This document shows positions 1 to 10,600 of a stretch of 35,819 nucleotides of DNA, one piece after another. Made by a program: the position numbers and the translations under genes. This DNA is from Cyanobacteria bacterium REEB67. Lineage in GTDB: Bacteria; Cyanobacteriota; Vampirovibrionia; Obscuribacterales; Obscuribacteraceae. The number at the start of each line of letters is the position of its first letter. Positions within the stretch are counted from its first letter, which is position 1. Under the pieces are notes generated by a model. The model was given only the letters and a program-made list of their open reading frames with translations, did no database searches and was not told where the DNA came from. The stretch is from NCBI GenBank assembly GCA_018971775.1, contig JAGXAB010000067.1, positions 1 to 35,819 of the forward strand. The letters run 5' to 3'.

Positions 1-283
1 ATAACAACTCCAGAACAACCTTTAAAGAAAGAAGCGACAAAAATAAATTCCAGAAAAATCAACAAAATAAAACAAGCTGCATGATACACTCAACTCAAAC
101 CCGCACCAATAGTGGATTCTCAATTTTCAACTAGAGACGGGACAAGCCCTATGGCGACTGAGCGAACGATTGCTACGCCAGGGCTAAGTTAAATCTGGCG
201 TCCACTTCAGGCACCGTTCATTGGCAGTTCAGTGTATTTATGGTAAATCTGCATAGCCGTTGTCTTTTTATATAGGTATTTCG
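1..283. other. Left-edge non-coding stretch
   Basis: I see no supported gene here. Frame 1 is open from base 1 to a TGA at 82-84 and would encode a short Lys-rich tail, which could be the end of a gene cut by the window, but 27 codons of AT-rich sequence are not enough to claim it. The remainder presumably holds the promoter of the bestrophin gene. I could not assign convincing -35/-10 boxes. Confidence 0.3.
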
Positions 284-1294
284 ATGTATATCCGGCGCGA
301 AGTTCATCCCAGTGTTATTTGGTTCTTTTCTCGTAAGGCCGTATTTTTTTTCGCGTTACTCAGTGTTCTGGTCTACGTCGCTTACGCTCGCCTGAAAATT
401 ACTTTTATTGCAATTCCCTTTCTGCCGGTCGCCACAATCGGCACAGCTGTTGCATTTTACGTGGGCTTTAAAAATAATGCGTCGTATGAAAGATTGTGGG
501 AAGCGAGAAAAATCTGGGGGGAAATCGAACATTTGTGTCGAATGTGGGCACTCATGGTGACAAGCCTGAGCCTTCCGGACGAAGCTTCTCCCGGATTTTC
601 CCAGGACGAAAAGCGAGTTTTAATTTATCGCCAGCTAGCATGGGTAAACGCGCTTCGGATAATGCTGAGAAACAAACACCCCTTTCAAGACGAGGAAATC
701 GGCAGTTCTCAACAAGTGCGGCTGGTTGAGCGCAAAGGTGGACCAACCGATATATTCATAGATGCGAGCGCAGAGCTTGCGCCCTTTTTAACCGCTGCTG
801 AAATTGAGCAAGTGTCGAGAAATTCTAATATTGCCTTTGCGCTTATCGACAGCCAAATGAAAGCGATCTTTGAGCTGAAAAACAGAGGTTTGTCTAATCA
901 ATCGGCAGACAAGCTATACGATCTCTTAAAGGATTGCAGCCAGCAGCAATGCGCTTCCGAGCGTTTGAATAATTTTCCGTTTCCCCGTCAGTATGCTCAC
1001 TTTAGTTCTTTGTTTGTCAATATTTTTATTGTATTGCTGCCATTTTCTCTCCTCAGCGAATTGAAGGCCGATCCTACTAACTTATGGCTTGTGATCCCAT
1101 TTTCGATCTTGATCTCCTGGGTATTTTTTACCATGGAAAAGGTTGGTGACAGCAGCGAAAATCCTTTCGAAAACGGAATCAATGACGTTCCACTTTCAAG
1201 CATTTGTCGAGACATTGAAATACAGCTCAGGAGCGTATTACATGAACAGGATTTGCCTGCTCCGCTGGTGGCGACTGATTTTGTCCTGATGTAG
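284..1294 (+). CDS. Bestrophin-family anion channel
   Basis: Predicted inner-membrane channel of the bestrophin/YneE family, members of which conduct anions (some bacterial ones cations) as pentamers. The protein is 336 residues from this ATG, normal for the family. Seen: an N-terminal hydrophobic segment at about residues 17-36, then the family signature at about 62-79, GFKNNASYERLWEARKIWGE-like, which in bestrophins follows the first helix and lines the pore. Further hydrophobic segments lie near residues 245-285, and the tail carries a DxPLxxICRDIE-like element typical of the conserved cytosolic end. An in-frame TTG at 260 would add eight residues. I prefer the ATG at 284 because the product then begins MYIRRE, like the usual basic bestrophin start, with a weak AGGT upstream. 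It converges on the DUF1223 gene with only 23 bases between stops, so no separate terminator fits. Confidence 0.85.
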   Translation: MYIRREVHPSVIWFFSRKAVFFFALLSVLVYVAYARLKITFIAIPFLPVATIGTAVAFYVGFKNNASYERLWEARKIWGEIEHLCRMWALMVTSLSLPDEASPGFSQDEKRVLIYRQLAWVNALRIMLRNKHPFQDEEIGSSQQVRLVERKGGPTDIFIDASAELAPFLTAAEIEQVSRNSNIAFALIDSQMKAIFELKNRGLSNQSADKLYDLLKDCSQQQCASERLNNFPFPRQYAHFSSLFVNIFIVLLPFSLLSELKADPTNLWLVIPFSILISWVFFTMEKVGDSSENPFENGINDVPLSSICRDIEIQLRSVLHEQDLPAPLVATDFVLM

Positions 1295-1317
1295 ATTCAC
1301 AAATTCCTGAAAGGCGC

Positions 1318-2064
1318 TCATCGATTTGGAAGAGCTTGTTGGGCTGCACCAATTGGGCCGTTCTCGTCTTCCAGCAACGCCACCACTCGAAAATTGCGAG
1401 ATGGGGCGGCTGGATTTTGAGGCAAGCTGGCGGACGATACTATTCCGCTTTTTATTGACTTAATTACTGCATGGGCCCGAACGACACCGTCATGAGCAAG
1501 CTGCCGACCGCCATTTTCTCCACGGGGTACATTTACCAACACACCGTCTTCGACGAGAAATATTTCCAGATTGTTTGCTCTGCTTGTGTTTTTCACGGCC
1601 ACAGAAATATCTACCGAGTTTGCTTTTTGTTTGAGTAGTCTCAGGTCGACCGTTGCTTTGAGGGAGCCAGATGTTTCGGAAATTGCTTTTTGAACCGCCG
1701 CCTGATTCGACCCGACGCACTCTCTCTGGCCGTTGATGACGGTCTGCGGAGTGTAACAACTGGAGGCGCCAAGTTTCTGGCAGTAGCTTTTCTGCCGTTG
1801 GGTCCAGATGGATGAGCTGAAAGGGTCTTTCCAGCCCAGGTTGTTCCAATAATCTACATGCTCGCCCAACAAAATGACGTTACAGTTGCTTTTTCTCAGT
1901 TCAGAAAGGTAGCTATCTGCTGCCGGGCAGCTGGAACATCCTTCTGATGTGAATAGTTCGATAAGAATTGGTTGTGCTTCGGGCAAAGCGTTAGCTGCGT
2001 TACCTAGAGGCAAGGCCATAAGCGCCAAGACCAGGACACTCAGACGTTGCTTTGAAATCTTCAT
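1318..2064 (-). CDS. Exported DUF1223 thioredoxin-fold protein
   Basis: Predicted secreted or periplasmic protein of the DUF1223 family, which has a thioredoxin-like fold; the substrate is unknown. A signal peptide covers about residues 1-27 (MKISKQR followed by a hydrophobic core, ending NALP). The family hallmark is at residues 38-48, FTSEGCSSCPAAD, giving a Cys43-x-x-Cys46 pair in the position of a thioredoxin active site. The family blocks GEHVDYWNNLGWKDPF (about 82-97) and YTPQTVINGQ (about 119-128) are also present. The length of 248 residues is normal for the family. A redox or disulfide role is inferred only from the CxxC and fold. The gene is divergent from the hybrid kinase at 2412, with about 350 bases between them. 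Confidence is high for the family, low for any function. Confidence 0.85.
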   Translation of the reverse strand: MKISKQRLSVLVLALMALPLGNAANALPEAQPILIELFTSEGCSSCPAADSYLSELRKSNCNVILLGEHVDYWNNLGWKDPFSSSIWTQRQKSYCQKLGASSCYTPQTVINGQRECVGSNQAAVQKAISETSGSLKATVDLRLLKQKANSVDISVAVKNTSRANNLEIFLVEDGVLVNVPRGENGGRQLAHDGVVRAHAVIKSIKSGIVSSASLPQNPAAPSRNFRVVALLEDENGPIGAAQQALPNR

Positions 2065-2411
2065 TTAGTAGTCCCTGCTAATGCTGGAGGATCGATTTTG
2101 ATGCACTGCAATTCGATGCATGCGGGCACTTATTTAAACGCAGCGTAGCTAAAGGTTATTCTTCAAATTGACTTTTTCTTGAATGCCAGAGCGGAAAACT
2201 CTGAAGGAGAATAGGCCGCTTTTTGGTTTGCGTTTGAGACGGGTTAGTACTCCAGACCTTGCTATGTAAAGGCTTTGACATATGTGCGGAATGTGTTATA
2301 CGTCGAAGATAAGGGAATAGATACAGCAAGTCTAACGCGTCTATAAACGATTCAAGCTTTAGCACGATGGAAGCAAATCCGGAATGCCTACCTCAAAACT
2401 GGAGGGAGTCT
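2065..2411. other. Divergent intergenic region
   Basis: This is the spacer between the DUF1223 gene (leftward) and the hybrid kinase (rightward). It should carry both promoters, but I could not assign boxes with confidence. A minus-strand open frame at 2156-2365 has no ribosome site or recognisable content and is taken as chance. The last 45 bases are an in-frame 5' extension of the kinase from an ATG at 2367 that lacks a Shine-Dalgarno sequence. Confidence 0.4.
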
Positions 2412-4532
2412 ATGGAAGATGTTTTTTCACTCAATCAAGCGCCCTTTGGAATTTTAAGAACGGATAAGGACTTGACCGTTCTTGAGTTAAATACAACGGC
2501 CACCGTACTTGACCCGCGCCTCGATCTCCAGGCCAATTTAGGATTATTGTACGAAGAGCTTCGCTCGCCGCTTTTTGGCGACTGGCGCTTGGCTAATGCC
2601 GGGGCGCTCACCGTTGAGCTTAAGCTTCCGGATTCCGGTTGTCTGCTAGCCCAGATTTGGGCCGGAGAGGAAGATTGCTATGGCTTTGTATTGAGTCGAA
2701 AATCCGAAGCCTTCCCCTTGGATAAACGCCGTGCACTATTGGCCGAAGCCGCCGAACAAGCCTGGGAGTCGATCTGCATCACAGACGCCGAATTAGATGC
2801 TCCTGGACCGCGCTTCGTCTATGCCAATCAAGGCTATCAAAAGCTGATGGGCTGGTCCGAAGCTGAGATATTGGGGAAAAATCCACGTATACATCAAGGT
2901 CCGCTGACCGATAGAAATGTTTTAGATCGCCTCAGGAGTGACCTGGAAAATGGCAGAGCTTTTCACGGTGAAACAATCAATTACCGAAAGGATGGCGAGG
3001 CCTTTTGGCTGGAATGGAAAATTTCTCCGGTTAAAAATGCCGAGGGCAAAATAGTAAACTTCATCGCCTTTCAGCGTGACGTCTCAGCCGTAAAAGTTGC
3101 TCAACAGAGAATAAAGGACTTTCACTCCGTCCTAGCTCACGAGCTCAGGGCACCGCTCACTTCAATCTTAGGATCGCTGAGATTAATCCATGGGTTCTAT
3201 CCGCCTGAGAACGTACAAGCCAAAGAATTTTTAGAAATAGCTATGTTTAGCACGGAAAGGCTGACTGCACTGATAAACGATCTCCTGGAATTGAGTAAGA
3301 TTGAAAGCAGTCAAGTCGAGTTAAATTTGAGCACTGTGGCAGTCCAGGAACTCGCTGATTTGGCCGCGAAGAGCCTGATCAGTTATCGAGTCGATGATCG
3401 CGTGGCGATTGAGGTTTGTGCTAGCGCGGCATTTGTAAAGGCTGATAAAGAGCGGATCATTCAAGTGCTTATCAATCTAATCTCAAATGCCATGAAGTTT
3501 TCACCCGCCAACGAAAGCGTTCTAATTTCGACCGAAAGTCGGCCCGGCGGTGTCGTGCGTTTCTCTGTGACTGACCGGGGGCCAGGCATAAGCGAAAGCA
3601 ATCAACTGAAACTTTTTACGAAGTTTCAGCAGATCGCTTCTGAAGATGGAGTGCATAGGCAGGGTACTGGCTTAGGACTATCAATCGCTAAGGCATTGAT
3701 CGAACAGCATAAAGGCAAAATCGGTGTTAATAGCGAGATCGGCAAAGGGAGCACGTTCTGGTTTGAACTCGAAGAAGTAGAGGAAGTTCAGACGCTGGCG
3801 TCCGCACAAGAAACTGCGAAGATATTATTGCTCGTTGAAGACGATAAGCGACTCTCTAAACTGATCAAGTTTCATCTCGGTACTGAAGGTTTCCAGGTTC
3901 ACTCCGTGAGCACGGTCGCCGCAGCGATTGAAACTCTCAAAACGCTCAAGCCGCATGCCTGTATCGTCGATATGTTCCTTCCCGATGGCACAGGCCTGAG
4001 CCTCATAGAACACATAAAAGGCAAATATCAAGACAATGAGATACCTGTTCTAATGACTACCGCATCTCGTTCCAACGAAACTGCGCTGAATTCATCGCTA
4101 GCTATAAACTGGCTTTTCAAGCCGTTTGAGCTTGGACAGCTGGCCAGCCAAATTAAAGAAATGCTCAGTAACAACTGCCAGCGATTAGTTGTCTGCGAAA
4201 ATTCACAAGCGTACTGGGATGCTCTCCCAAACCTATTCGATCCTCAGGAATTTGCACTGGTTGATTGTAGTGATGAACAGTCTATGACCGGCATGGAAAG
4301 AGTGAGCGCAACCAGCGGCGTCATTGTCAAATTTGACGGCTCGCAGCTTGCCGAAAGTAATCTCAAAAGAATCACTGATAAGCTAACCGGCACGAAAACA
4401 ATCATCGTCTGCTCCCGTGGCAAAATGTCCATGGAAATGACCAGGGCCCTTAACGGACTGATCGGTGAGCTTATTTCCGGGGAAAGATTATCGGAAGAGC
4501 AATTTGTGCGCCGCTTACGCGGCACGCTATGA
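2412..4532 (+). CDS. PAS-domain hybrid sensor histidine kinase with receiver
   Basis: Cytosolic hybrid histidine kinase, 706 residues, with no membrane segment. Start choice: GGAGG at 2401-2405 sits six bases before this ATG, while the ATG at 2367 has no ribosome site. Domains in order (residues from this start): a PAS-like N-terminus (about 1-95); a PAS/PAC domain (about 110-228) with the YRKDGEAFWLEWKISP block typical of PAC regions; HisKA with AHELRAPLTS and phospho-acceptor His243; HATPase_c with N box NLISNAMKF, G1 box DRGPGIS and G2 box GTGLGLSIAKAL; a receiver (about 470-585) with acid pocket EDD, acceptor Asp520 (VDMFLPDG) and Lys570 (FKPF). A further stretch of about 120 residues has the look of a degenerate receiver without the acceptor Asp. 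Neither DNA-binding output nor cognate regulator is adjacent. The core closely resembles the kinase at 14287-16806, so the two are probably paralogues. Confidence 0.92.
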   Translation: MEDVFSLNQAPFGILRTDKDLTVLELNTTATVLDPRLDLQANLGLLYEELRSPLFGDWRLANAGALTVELKLPDSGCLLAQIWAGEEDCYGFVLSRKSEAFPLDKRRALLAEAAEQAWESICITDAELDAPGPRFVYANQGYQKLMGWSEAEILGKNPRIHQGPLTDRNVLDRLRSDLENGRAFHGETINYRKDGEAFWLEWKISPVKNAEGKIVNFIAFQRDVSAVKVAQQRIKDFHSVLAHELRAPLTSILGSLRLIHGFYPPENVQAKEFLEIAMFSTERLTALINDLLELSKIESSQVELNLSTVAVQELADLAAKSLISYRVDDRVAIEVCASAAFVKADKERIIQVLINLISNAMKFSPANESVLISTESRPGGVVRFSVTDRGPGISESNQLKLFTKFQQIASEDGVHRQGTGLGLSIAKALIEQHKGKIGVNSEIGKGSTFWFELEEVEEVQTLASAQETAKILLLVEDDKRLSKLIKFHLGTEGFQVHSVSTVAAAIETLKTLKPHACIVDMFLPDGTGLSLIEHIKGKYQDNEIPVLMTTASRSNETALNSSLAINWLFKPFELGQLASQIKEMLSNNCQRLVVCENSQAYWDALPNLFDPQEFALVDCSDEQSMTGMERVSATSGVIVKFDGSQLAESNLKRITDKLTGTKTIIVCSRGKMSMEMTRALNGLIGELISGERLSEEQFVRRLRGTL

Positions 4533-4577
4533 CAACGATTTTATTGAGCATACACCCACCTCTGCCTGGGGGAAATG

Positions 4578-4605
4578 GCAGCCTGATTGACGATAATCAG
4601 GCTGC
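4578..4605. terminator. Hairpin between convergent genes
   Basis: A perfect 11-bp inverted repeat (GCAGCCTGATT at 4578-4588 and its complement at 4595-4605) encloses a 6-base loop. It lies between the stop of the hybrid kinase (4532) and the stop of the giant Gly-rich gene (4623), where a bidirectional terminator is expected. Neither side has a clear U-tract, so intrinsic termination is inferred from position and stem strength only. Confidence 0.6.
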
Positions 4606-4622
4606 TTCAAGTGCCGTGGAGA

Positions 4623-7600
4623 TCATGGCGATACCTTACCAGCCGCTCCGGCCTGGCCGCTAGCTCCTACAATTCCAGGCGCTCCCGTGCTGCCTCCAGC
4701 ACCACCAGCGCCGAGACCGCCGCCAGATCCCGGAGTGGCACCACCAACGGCCGATCCCGAACCAGCGGCTGCAGGCTTACTAAAAGCAACTTTGCCGCCG
4801 TTGCCCGTTGAGCCGCCGACACCACCGTCTCCGCCTGCCCCGCCTGTGCCCGTAGCGCTACCGGCACCACCACCACCGCCGCCGCCACCGGTGCCGCCGG
4901 TGTTACCACCGTCCGCAGCTGGAGTCGTGACATTGATCGTTCCGGGCACTGTCATTGTGAGCGTGCCACCGTTGCCCGTAGTGCCACCGGCACCACCTGA
5001 GCCGGCAGCACCACCGTTGCCTGTCGTGCCGCTGGCACCACCGGCGCCACCTGCGCCGCCCGTACCGCCTGTGTTGCCACCATCGGTCGTTGGCGATGTT
5101 GTCGTAATCGTCCCCGAGGTTGCAGTCGAGGTAAGCGAGAGGATGCCGCCATTACCCGTCATACCGCCGACACCACCGTTACCGCCGACGCCGCCGTTCC
5201 CGGCCGTCGCGACAGCACCGCCGGCTCCGCCTGCCCCTCCCGTACCGGCTGTATTGCCGCCATTTACGGACGGACTAGCGCTTGTGATCGTCCCGACCGC
5301 TTTGATTATCAGGCTACCGCCGTTGCCTGTCTTACCGCCGACGCCGCCGACGCCGCCATTGCCACCAGTACCAGACGTGCCGATCGGGCCGCCGGCGCCG
5401 CCCGCTCCTCCCGTGCCCGATGTATTGCCGCCGTCAGCTGATGGCGAGGCCACCGAGATGGCACCGCCTGCGACTGTTGATGTTAGGGTGATCTTGCCGC
5501 CAACACCGGTCGTGCCGCCACTGCCACCGATACCACCAGCGGTGCCTCTGCCGGTATCGGAACTGCCTCCGGCACCCCCGGCTCCGCCGATGCCGGCCGT
5601 ATTACCACCGTTGACCGTTGGCGATACGCTTGTAATGCTACCGCCTGTTGCTATATTCACGTTTCCGCCAACTCCTGTCTTCCCGCCAGCGCCGCCGATG
5701 CCGGCCTTACCACCACTGCCCCCGCTGCCGATCGCTCCGCCTGCTCCGCCCTTACCACCCGTTCCGGCGGTGTTGCCACCATCGGCCGACGGATTGTCGG
5801 CTACAACTGCGCCATTAGATGCAGTCGAGGTCAGCGTAATCGTGCCGCCGTAACCGGTCGTGCCACCGATACCGCCTGCACCACCGATACCCCCGCTGCC
5901 TTTTGTACCGGCGGCCCCGCCTGCCCCGCCGGCCCCGCCTGTTGCGGAGCCACCATCTCCGGCATTAGCGACAGCACCATTGGCCGTCAGGTTGCCGTTA
6001 CTTTTTACTGTTATAGTGCCGCCATATCCAGTGCCGCCGCCGGCACCGCCTGCTCCGCCACTACCGCCATTGCCGGCAGTAAGGCCTATATTGCTAACAG
6101 CACCGCCGGCGCCCCCCGCGCCTCCGGTACCAGGGGCAGAGCCACCCGCTACGCTGGCCGCATTTATATTTGTATTGCCCTGCACTGTGGTGTTTCCAGC
6201 CGTGACTGTGATCGTGCCACCATGACCGCTTGCTCCTCCAGCCCCGCCTGCTCCGCCATTGCCAGCGGCGGACGCAGAAGTAGCGCCGAAGCTGGCGCCA
6301 CCGGCCCCCCCGGCGCCACCGAGGGTGGCACTGCCACCGGAAGCGGACAAACTATTGAGTGTACCGACGCCGCCTACCGTGAAGGTCAACGTGCCGCCTT
6401 GGCCACCCGCCCCGCCGTTACCACCTTTGCCGCCGGCTCCGCTTTTGCCGGTGGTCGGCTCGCCGCCGGTTCCACCGGTACCGCCGCCAGTGATCGCCGA
6501 ATTTTGACCTCCATCGGCCTGGTATGTTGCTGCGGCACCGCTAATTTTATTTCCCGCACTGACTTTTATGATCCCTCCGGCTCCCGTGGCCCCGTTGCTG
6601 CCTCCGGCACCACCTGCGCCTCCGGCTGTGCCGCCGCCGCCCCCGGCACCGCCAACCCCCGATCCGCCTGATAGAAGACCGCCATTGACCAGGATCGATC
6701 CGCCGTTAGCATTAAAAATCCCCCCGGCGTTTGTGGCGGTGACTGTTATAGTGCCACCGTGGCCGGTGCTGCCACTGTTGCCGCCTGCGCCTCCGGCGGC
6801 GTTGGTCGGGGCGCCGGCTGCAGCGCCCAAACCACCGATGCCCTTATCGATGCCGCCGCTGGCATCTATGCCCTGTACTGATATCGTGCCGCTGGCTTTA
6901 GCAGTCAGGTTGACGATGCCGCCGTTACCCGATGAGCTGGCCACGCCACCTCTGCCGCCTGGGCCTTGATTGCCCGTGCCGCCATCAGCTGCTATAGCAT
7001 TGTTTACGGCGCTGCCGACTGCGGCGAGAGTGTTGGTTGTAAATCCTTGTACCGAATTGATCGTAATATTGCCGCCGCTGGCGCCACGTGAGCCCAGGCC
7101 GCCATTGCCGCCCGCTCCGTTAAGGCCTGTGCCGGCGCTGACGCCGGATCCGCCGACACCGGTATTTGTCGTGCCGTTTACTTGACTGGCGCTGACAATA
7201 TTTAAGGATTGCAAGCCGCTGACATTTTGGGTATAGGTAAACTTGCCGCCCGCGCCTGCCGCACCGGCATTTCCTCCGCTACCACCAGCACCAGAGAGGC
7301 CCTTGCCGACGCCGACACCACCGGCACCGCCCGTGCCACCACTGCCCGTCTTGATTGAGCCATCTGCACTGAAGCTTTGGATTTGCTTGCCGTCGCCGGC
7401 CAGGGTGATTACACCACCTGCGGCGCCGACTCCGCCATTGCCACCGTTTCCGCCCTTGCCTCCGGATAGAGCGCTAGCTGTGTCACCGGCTCCGCCGATG
7501 CCGCCGCCGCCGCTATCACTGGCGTCTGCCGTGAGTGCGCCGGTCGTGATTTGACCGGTGCCGGCATTTATTGTGATCGTCCCGCCAGCACTGGCGTTAC

Positions 7601-10600
7601 CGCCCTTCGCTCCGGCCCCACCAGCTCCGCCTGTGCCAGTAGTACCGCTGGCGATACCGCCATGTCCGCCCTGGCCGCCTGCGCCGGCCCCGGATCCTGA
7701 GAGATCGCCGTTGACAGAGATAGTGCCATCTAGATTAACCACGCCGTTTTTCGTGCTGATCGATACAGCGCCGGCCTTGCCGACATTAGCACCGATACCG
7801 GCTGCGCCGCCATTGCCGCCGCTGAAGCCGTTGCCTCCGTCGCCGCCTTTGCCTCCGCCTCCGGCAGCATTGCTGCTTGCCTCAAGCGTCGGACTGAGGG
7901 TTGATATAACAGTACCGCTAAAAGACTTATTGGCCGTCGGGATAGAGATTATGCCAGCCGCTCCTGCGCCACCGCCAGCTCCACCTGCGCCACCCGCCCC
8001 GCCATTGCCCCTGCTGCCGGCGCCAGCGCCTCCCCCTCCACCGTTAGCTCCCAGGCCGCCCTGGCCGCCGTTGGCGAAGATATTGATACCGCCAAGGGTG
8101 ATCGTGCCGGTGGCGGCGCTAATTGAGATGATATTAGAATTGCCGCCCAGTCCGCCGGCTCCTCCTGCTCCGCCGGCCCCGCCGTTAGCTGTTCCGGCCG
8201 CTCCCGCTCCGCCTGCTCCGGCGTTGGCCCCGGCGTCACCGCCGGTTGATTTCAAGTCACCATTTAAATTTATTGCGCCATTTGTGCTGGCTGAAATGCT
8301 TATCGTACCGCTATTTCCGCCGTTGCCGCTTTTGCCGCCGAGCCCGCCGGCAGCTCCTGCGATCGTCGCCGTGCCGCCGCCGCCGCCGACTCCTCCTACC
8401 CCGCCTTGCGACGTTATCGCCGCCGCAGCAGTTGTCACTCCACCGCTTGCCGCGGTAAGGTTGATATTACCGCCTTTGCCGCCGGCTCCGCCTGCGCTCC
8501 CGACCTTGCCGGGCAGGCCGACAATGCCTGCCGCGCCGGCCTTACCGGCTGCTGAGATGCCTCCCGCTACCGTGATCGAGTTTGCGCTCACTGTTATATT
8601 GCCAGCCGAGCCCCCCGCAGTGATGCCGTCAGTATTTATCGCTGCCCCGCCCTGACCGAGGGTGACATTGCCAAGACTGGAGGCTGCGATGTTGCCACCG
8701 CCAGTGGTGATAGCGCTTGTAGTGATGCCTCCGCCGGCAAGCGTCAGGGGCCCGGCCGTAAACGAGCCGCTTGGTGTGCCACTACTTTTAAAGCTGACGG
8801 TGCCGAGAGGTTGTGCATTGGTCAGGCTGATACTGCCGGACTTGCCGGAGCCACTGCTGCTGTTTATTGCCCCTATCGTGATCGCTGGGGCGACAGTGCC
8901 GCCGGCGATGATCGTCACATTACCGGCTGTCCCCGAAGTTGACGAGCTGTCAATTGTTATCCCCGAAGGTGTTACTACAGTACCGGAGCCAATGACGTTG
9001 CCTTTGTAGGCCACCATCTGGATATTACCGCCCGCTTGACCGGCGGCGCTGCTGGCTGTAGTTATAGCTGTGACCGGGGCGGTGCCGCCATTATTACCGG
9101 TCAGGTCGATGATGCCCCCTGTGATACTGCCTTTCGTGACAGTCACACCAGTAGCTTGAGTGCCAGTGAAGGCGGCCCCGGCGACAAGGCTGAGCTTGCC
9201 GCCTGAGACCAGGCTGGATGAAGTATCGAGCGAGCCGCCACTGCTGATTATATTTTTGCCGGCTATGAGGCTTTCATCAATACCGTGGGCGACATTGGCG
9301 GCCGTGACCGTCAAATCGCCGGTGCTGGCAAATAGAGGATCTGACGTGGCCTCTGTCGTCCCGAGCTGCAGGTTTTGCGTATTGGCAATTATTTGCACGG
9401 CGTTGGCCGTCGTGCTTACCAGCCCAGTCACCTGGCCGACATCAGCGTTGACATCGCCAGTGCCGGCCTGGAAGTTTAATTGCTGCGAGAGGAGATTGCC
9501 GCCGGCTATATTTATATCGCCGTTGTGACTACTTAAATTGATGTTGCCGCTGTTGGCCTGCATGGTGCCGCCTGCGCCGACGACATTTAGAGCGGCCGAG
9601 CTGCTCAGATTGATATTGCCACCATGAGCAATAATCAGCCCGGAGTTGGTCAGATTTTGTGTAGTTAGATTGATCCCTTGCATTGCAATAATAGATGGGG
9701 CTGTGCCGTACCAGACCGCGTTGTAGATTACGGGCGCGTTCAGTGTCAAATTACCGGCACTGCTGATAGTGCCGTTATTGGTCAGGGATGTTAGAGCGCT
9801 CAGAATTGAATCGGCCGCAAATAAGTTACTTAGACCGCCGGTATAGGAGCCGATGGCGGCGCCGGCGGCATTGTGAATGGTGCCCGCTGAGATCGTATCT
9901 GTCTGACCGCCGCTACCGGCGGCCATCAATATAGAGCCGTAGTTTGTGAAACCGCCTGATAGACTCAACGTGCTCAGGCTATCGACCAGCTGTACTCCGC
10001 GTGAGATGGTGAGCGATGAAATCTTCCCGCCCATCGAATTATCCAGGGCTGTAAGCAGGTTGCTGTTCAGAGCAATGGCGCCGCCGGTAGCGACGCCATT
10101 TGCTCCTAATTTAATACTCTGTAGGCCGGTTGTTAAAACCTGCTCAGCCGCAACGACCTCGCCTGCGGTAAGTCTGGTATTGAGAGCCACCACTTTTTGG
10201 TAACCGCCGACATCGATAGTCAGGCTGCTGAAATTTGCCAGGTTGCCCGCCAGGAAATTTAACTGCGATGAAGCAAGGTTGAGATTTGCTCCGCTGCTGT
10301 CTCTCATTGCCAGGCCGTGTGATGGCGCTGAGCCGGTGTGAAATAGAAGATTGACGGCGTGGTGCAGGGTCTGACTGTGATTGACGAGCGTATTGACGGG
10401 CTGAATAGATTGGGCACTGTGGGTGGTGCCAGAAAGACTCTGGTGCACAGTCGTCAGAAATGCTGGTGCTTGCGGTAGATGAGGCTGAAAGGCCATGGCC
10501 ATAGAGGGCGTGATCGGGAGCGAGCACGCCAGTCCAAGGGCAAGACTAAATGCTCTCTTTCTGGAGCTGTTCAAAGTTTTGTTGGACTTATAAGGATTGG

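Noticed and set aside
1..84. Open frame from the left edge ending TGA at 82-84, Lys-rich
   Set aside because: Only 27 codons of AT-rich sequence with no family pattern; it could be the tail of a cut gene but cannot be supported.
2156..2365. Minus-strand open frame of 69 codons
   Set aside because: No ribosome site, no protein-like pattern, and it lies in the expected promoter region of the hybrid kinase.
4687..5853. Long plus-strand Pro-rich open frames opposite the giant gene (also 5860-6225, 6568-6969, 7558-8655 and others)
   Set aside because: They are the antisense of GGN codons, which read as Pro/Ala on the other strand and rarely give stops. The minus-strand frame has a signal peptide, ribosome site and repeat logic; the plus frames have none.
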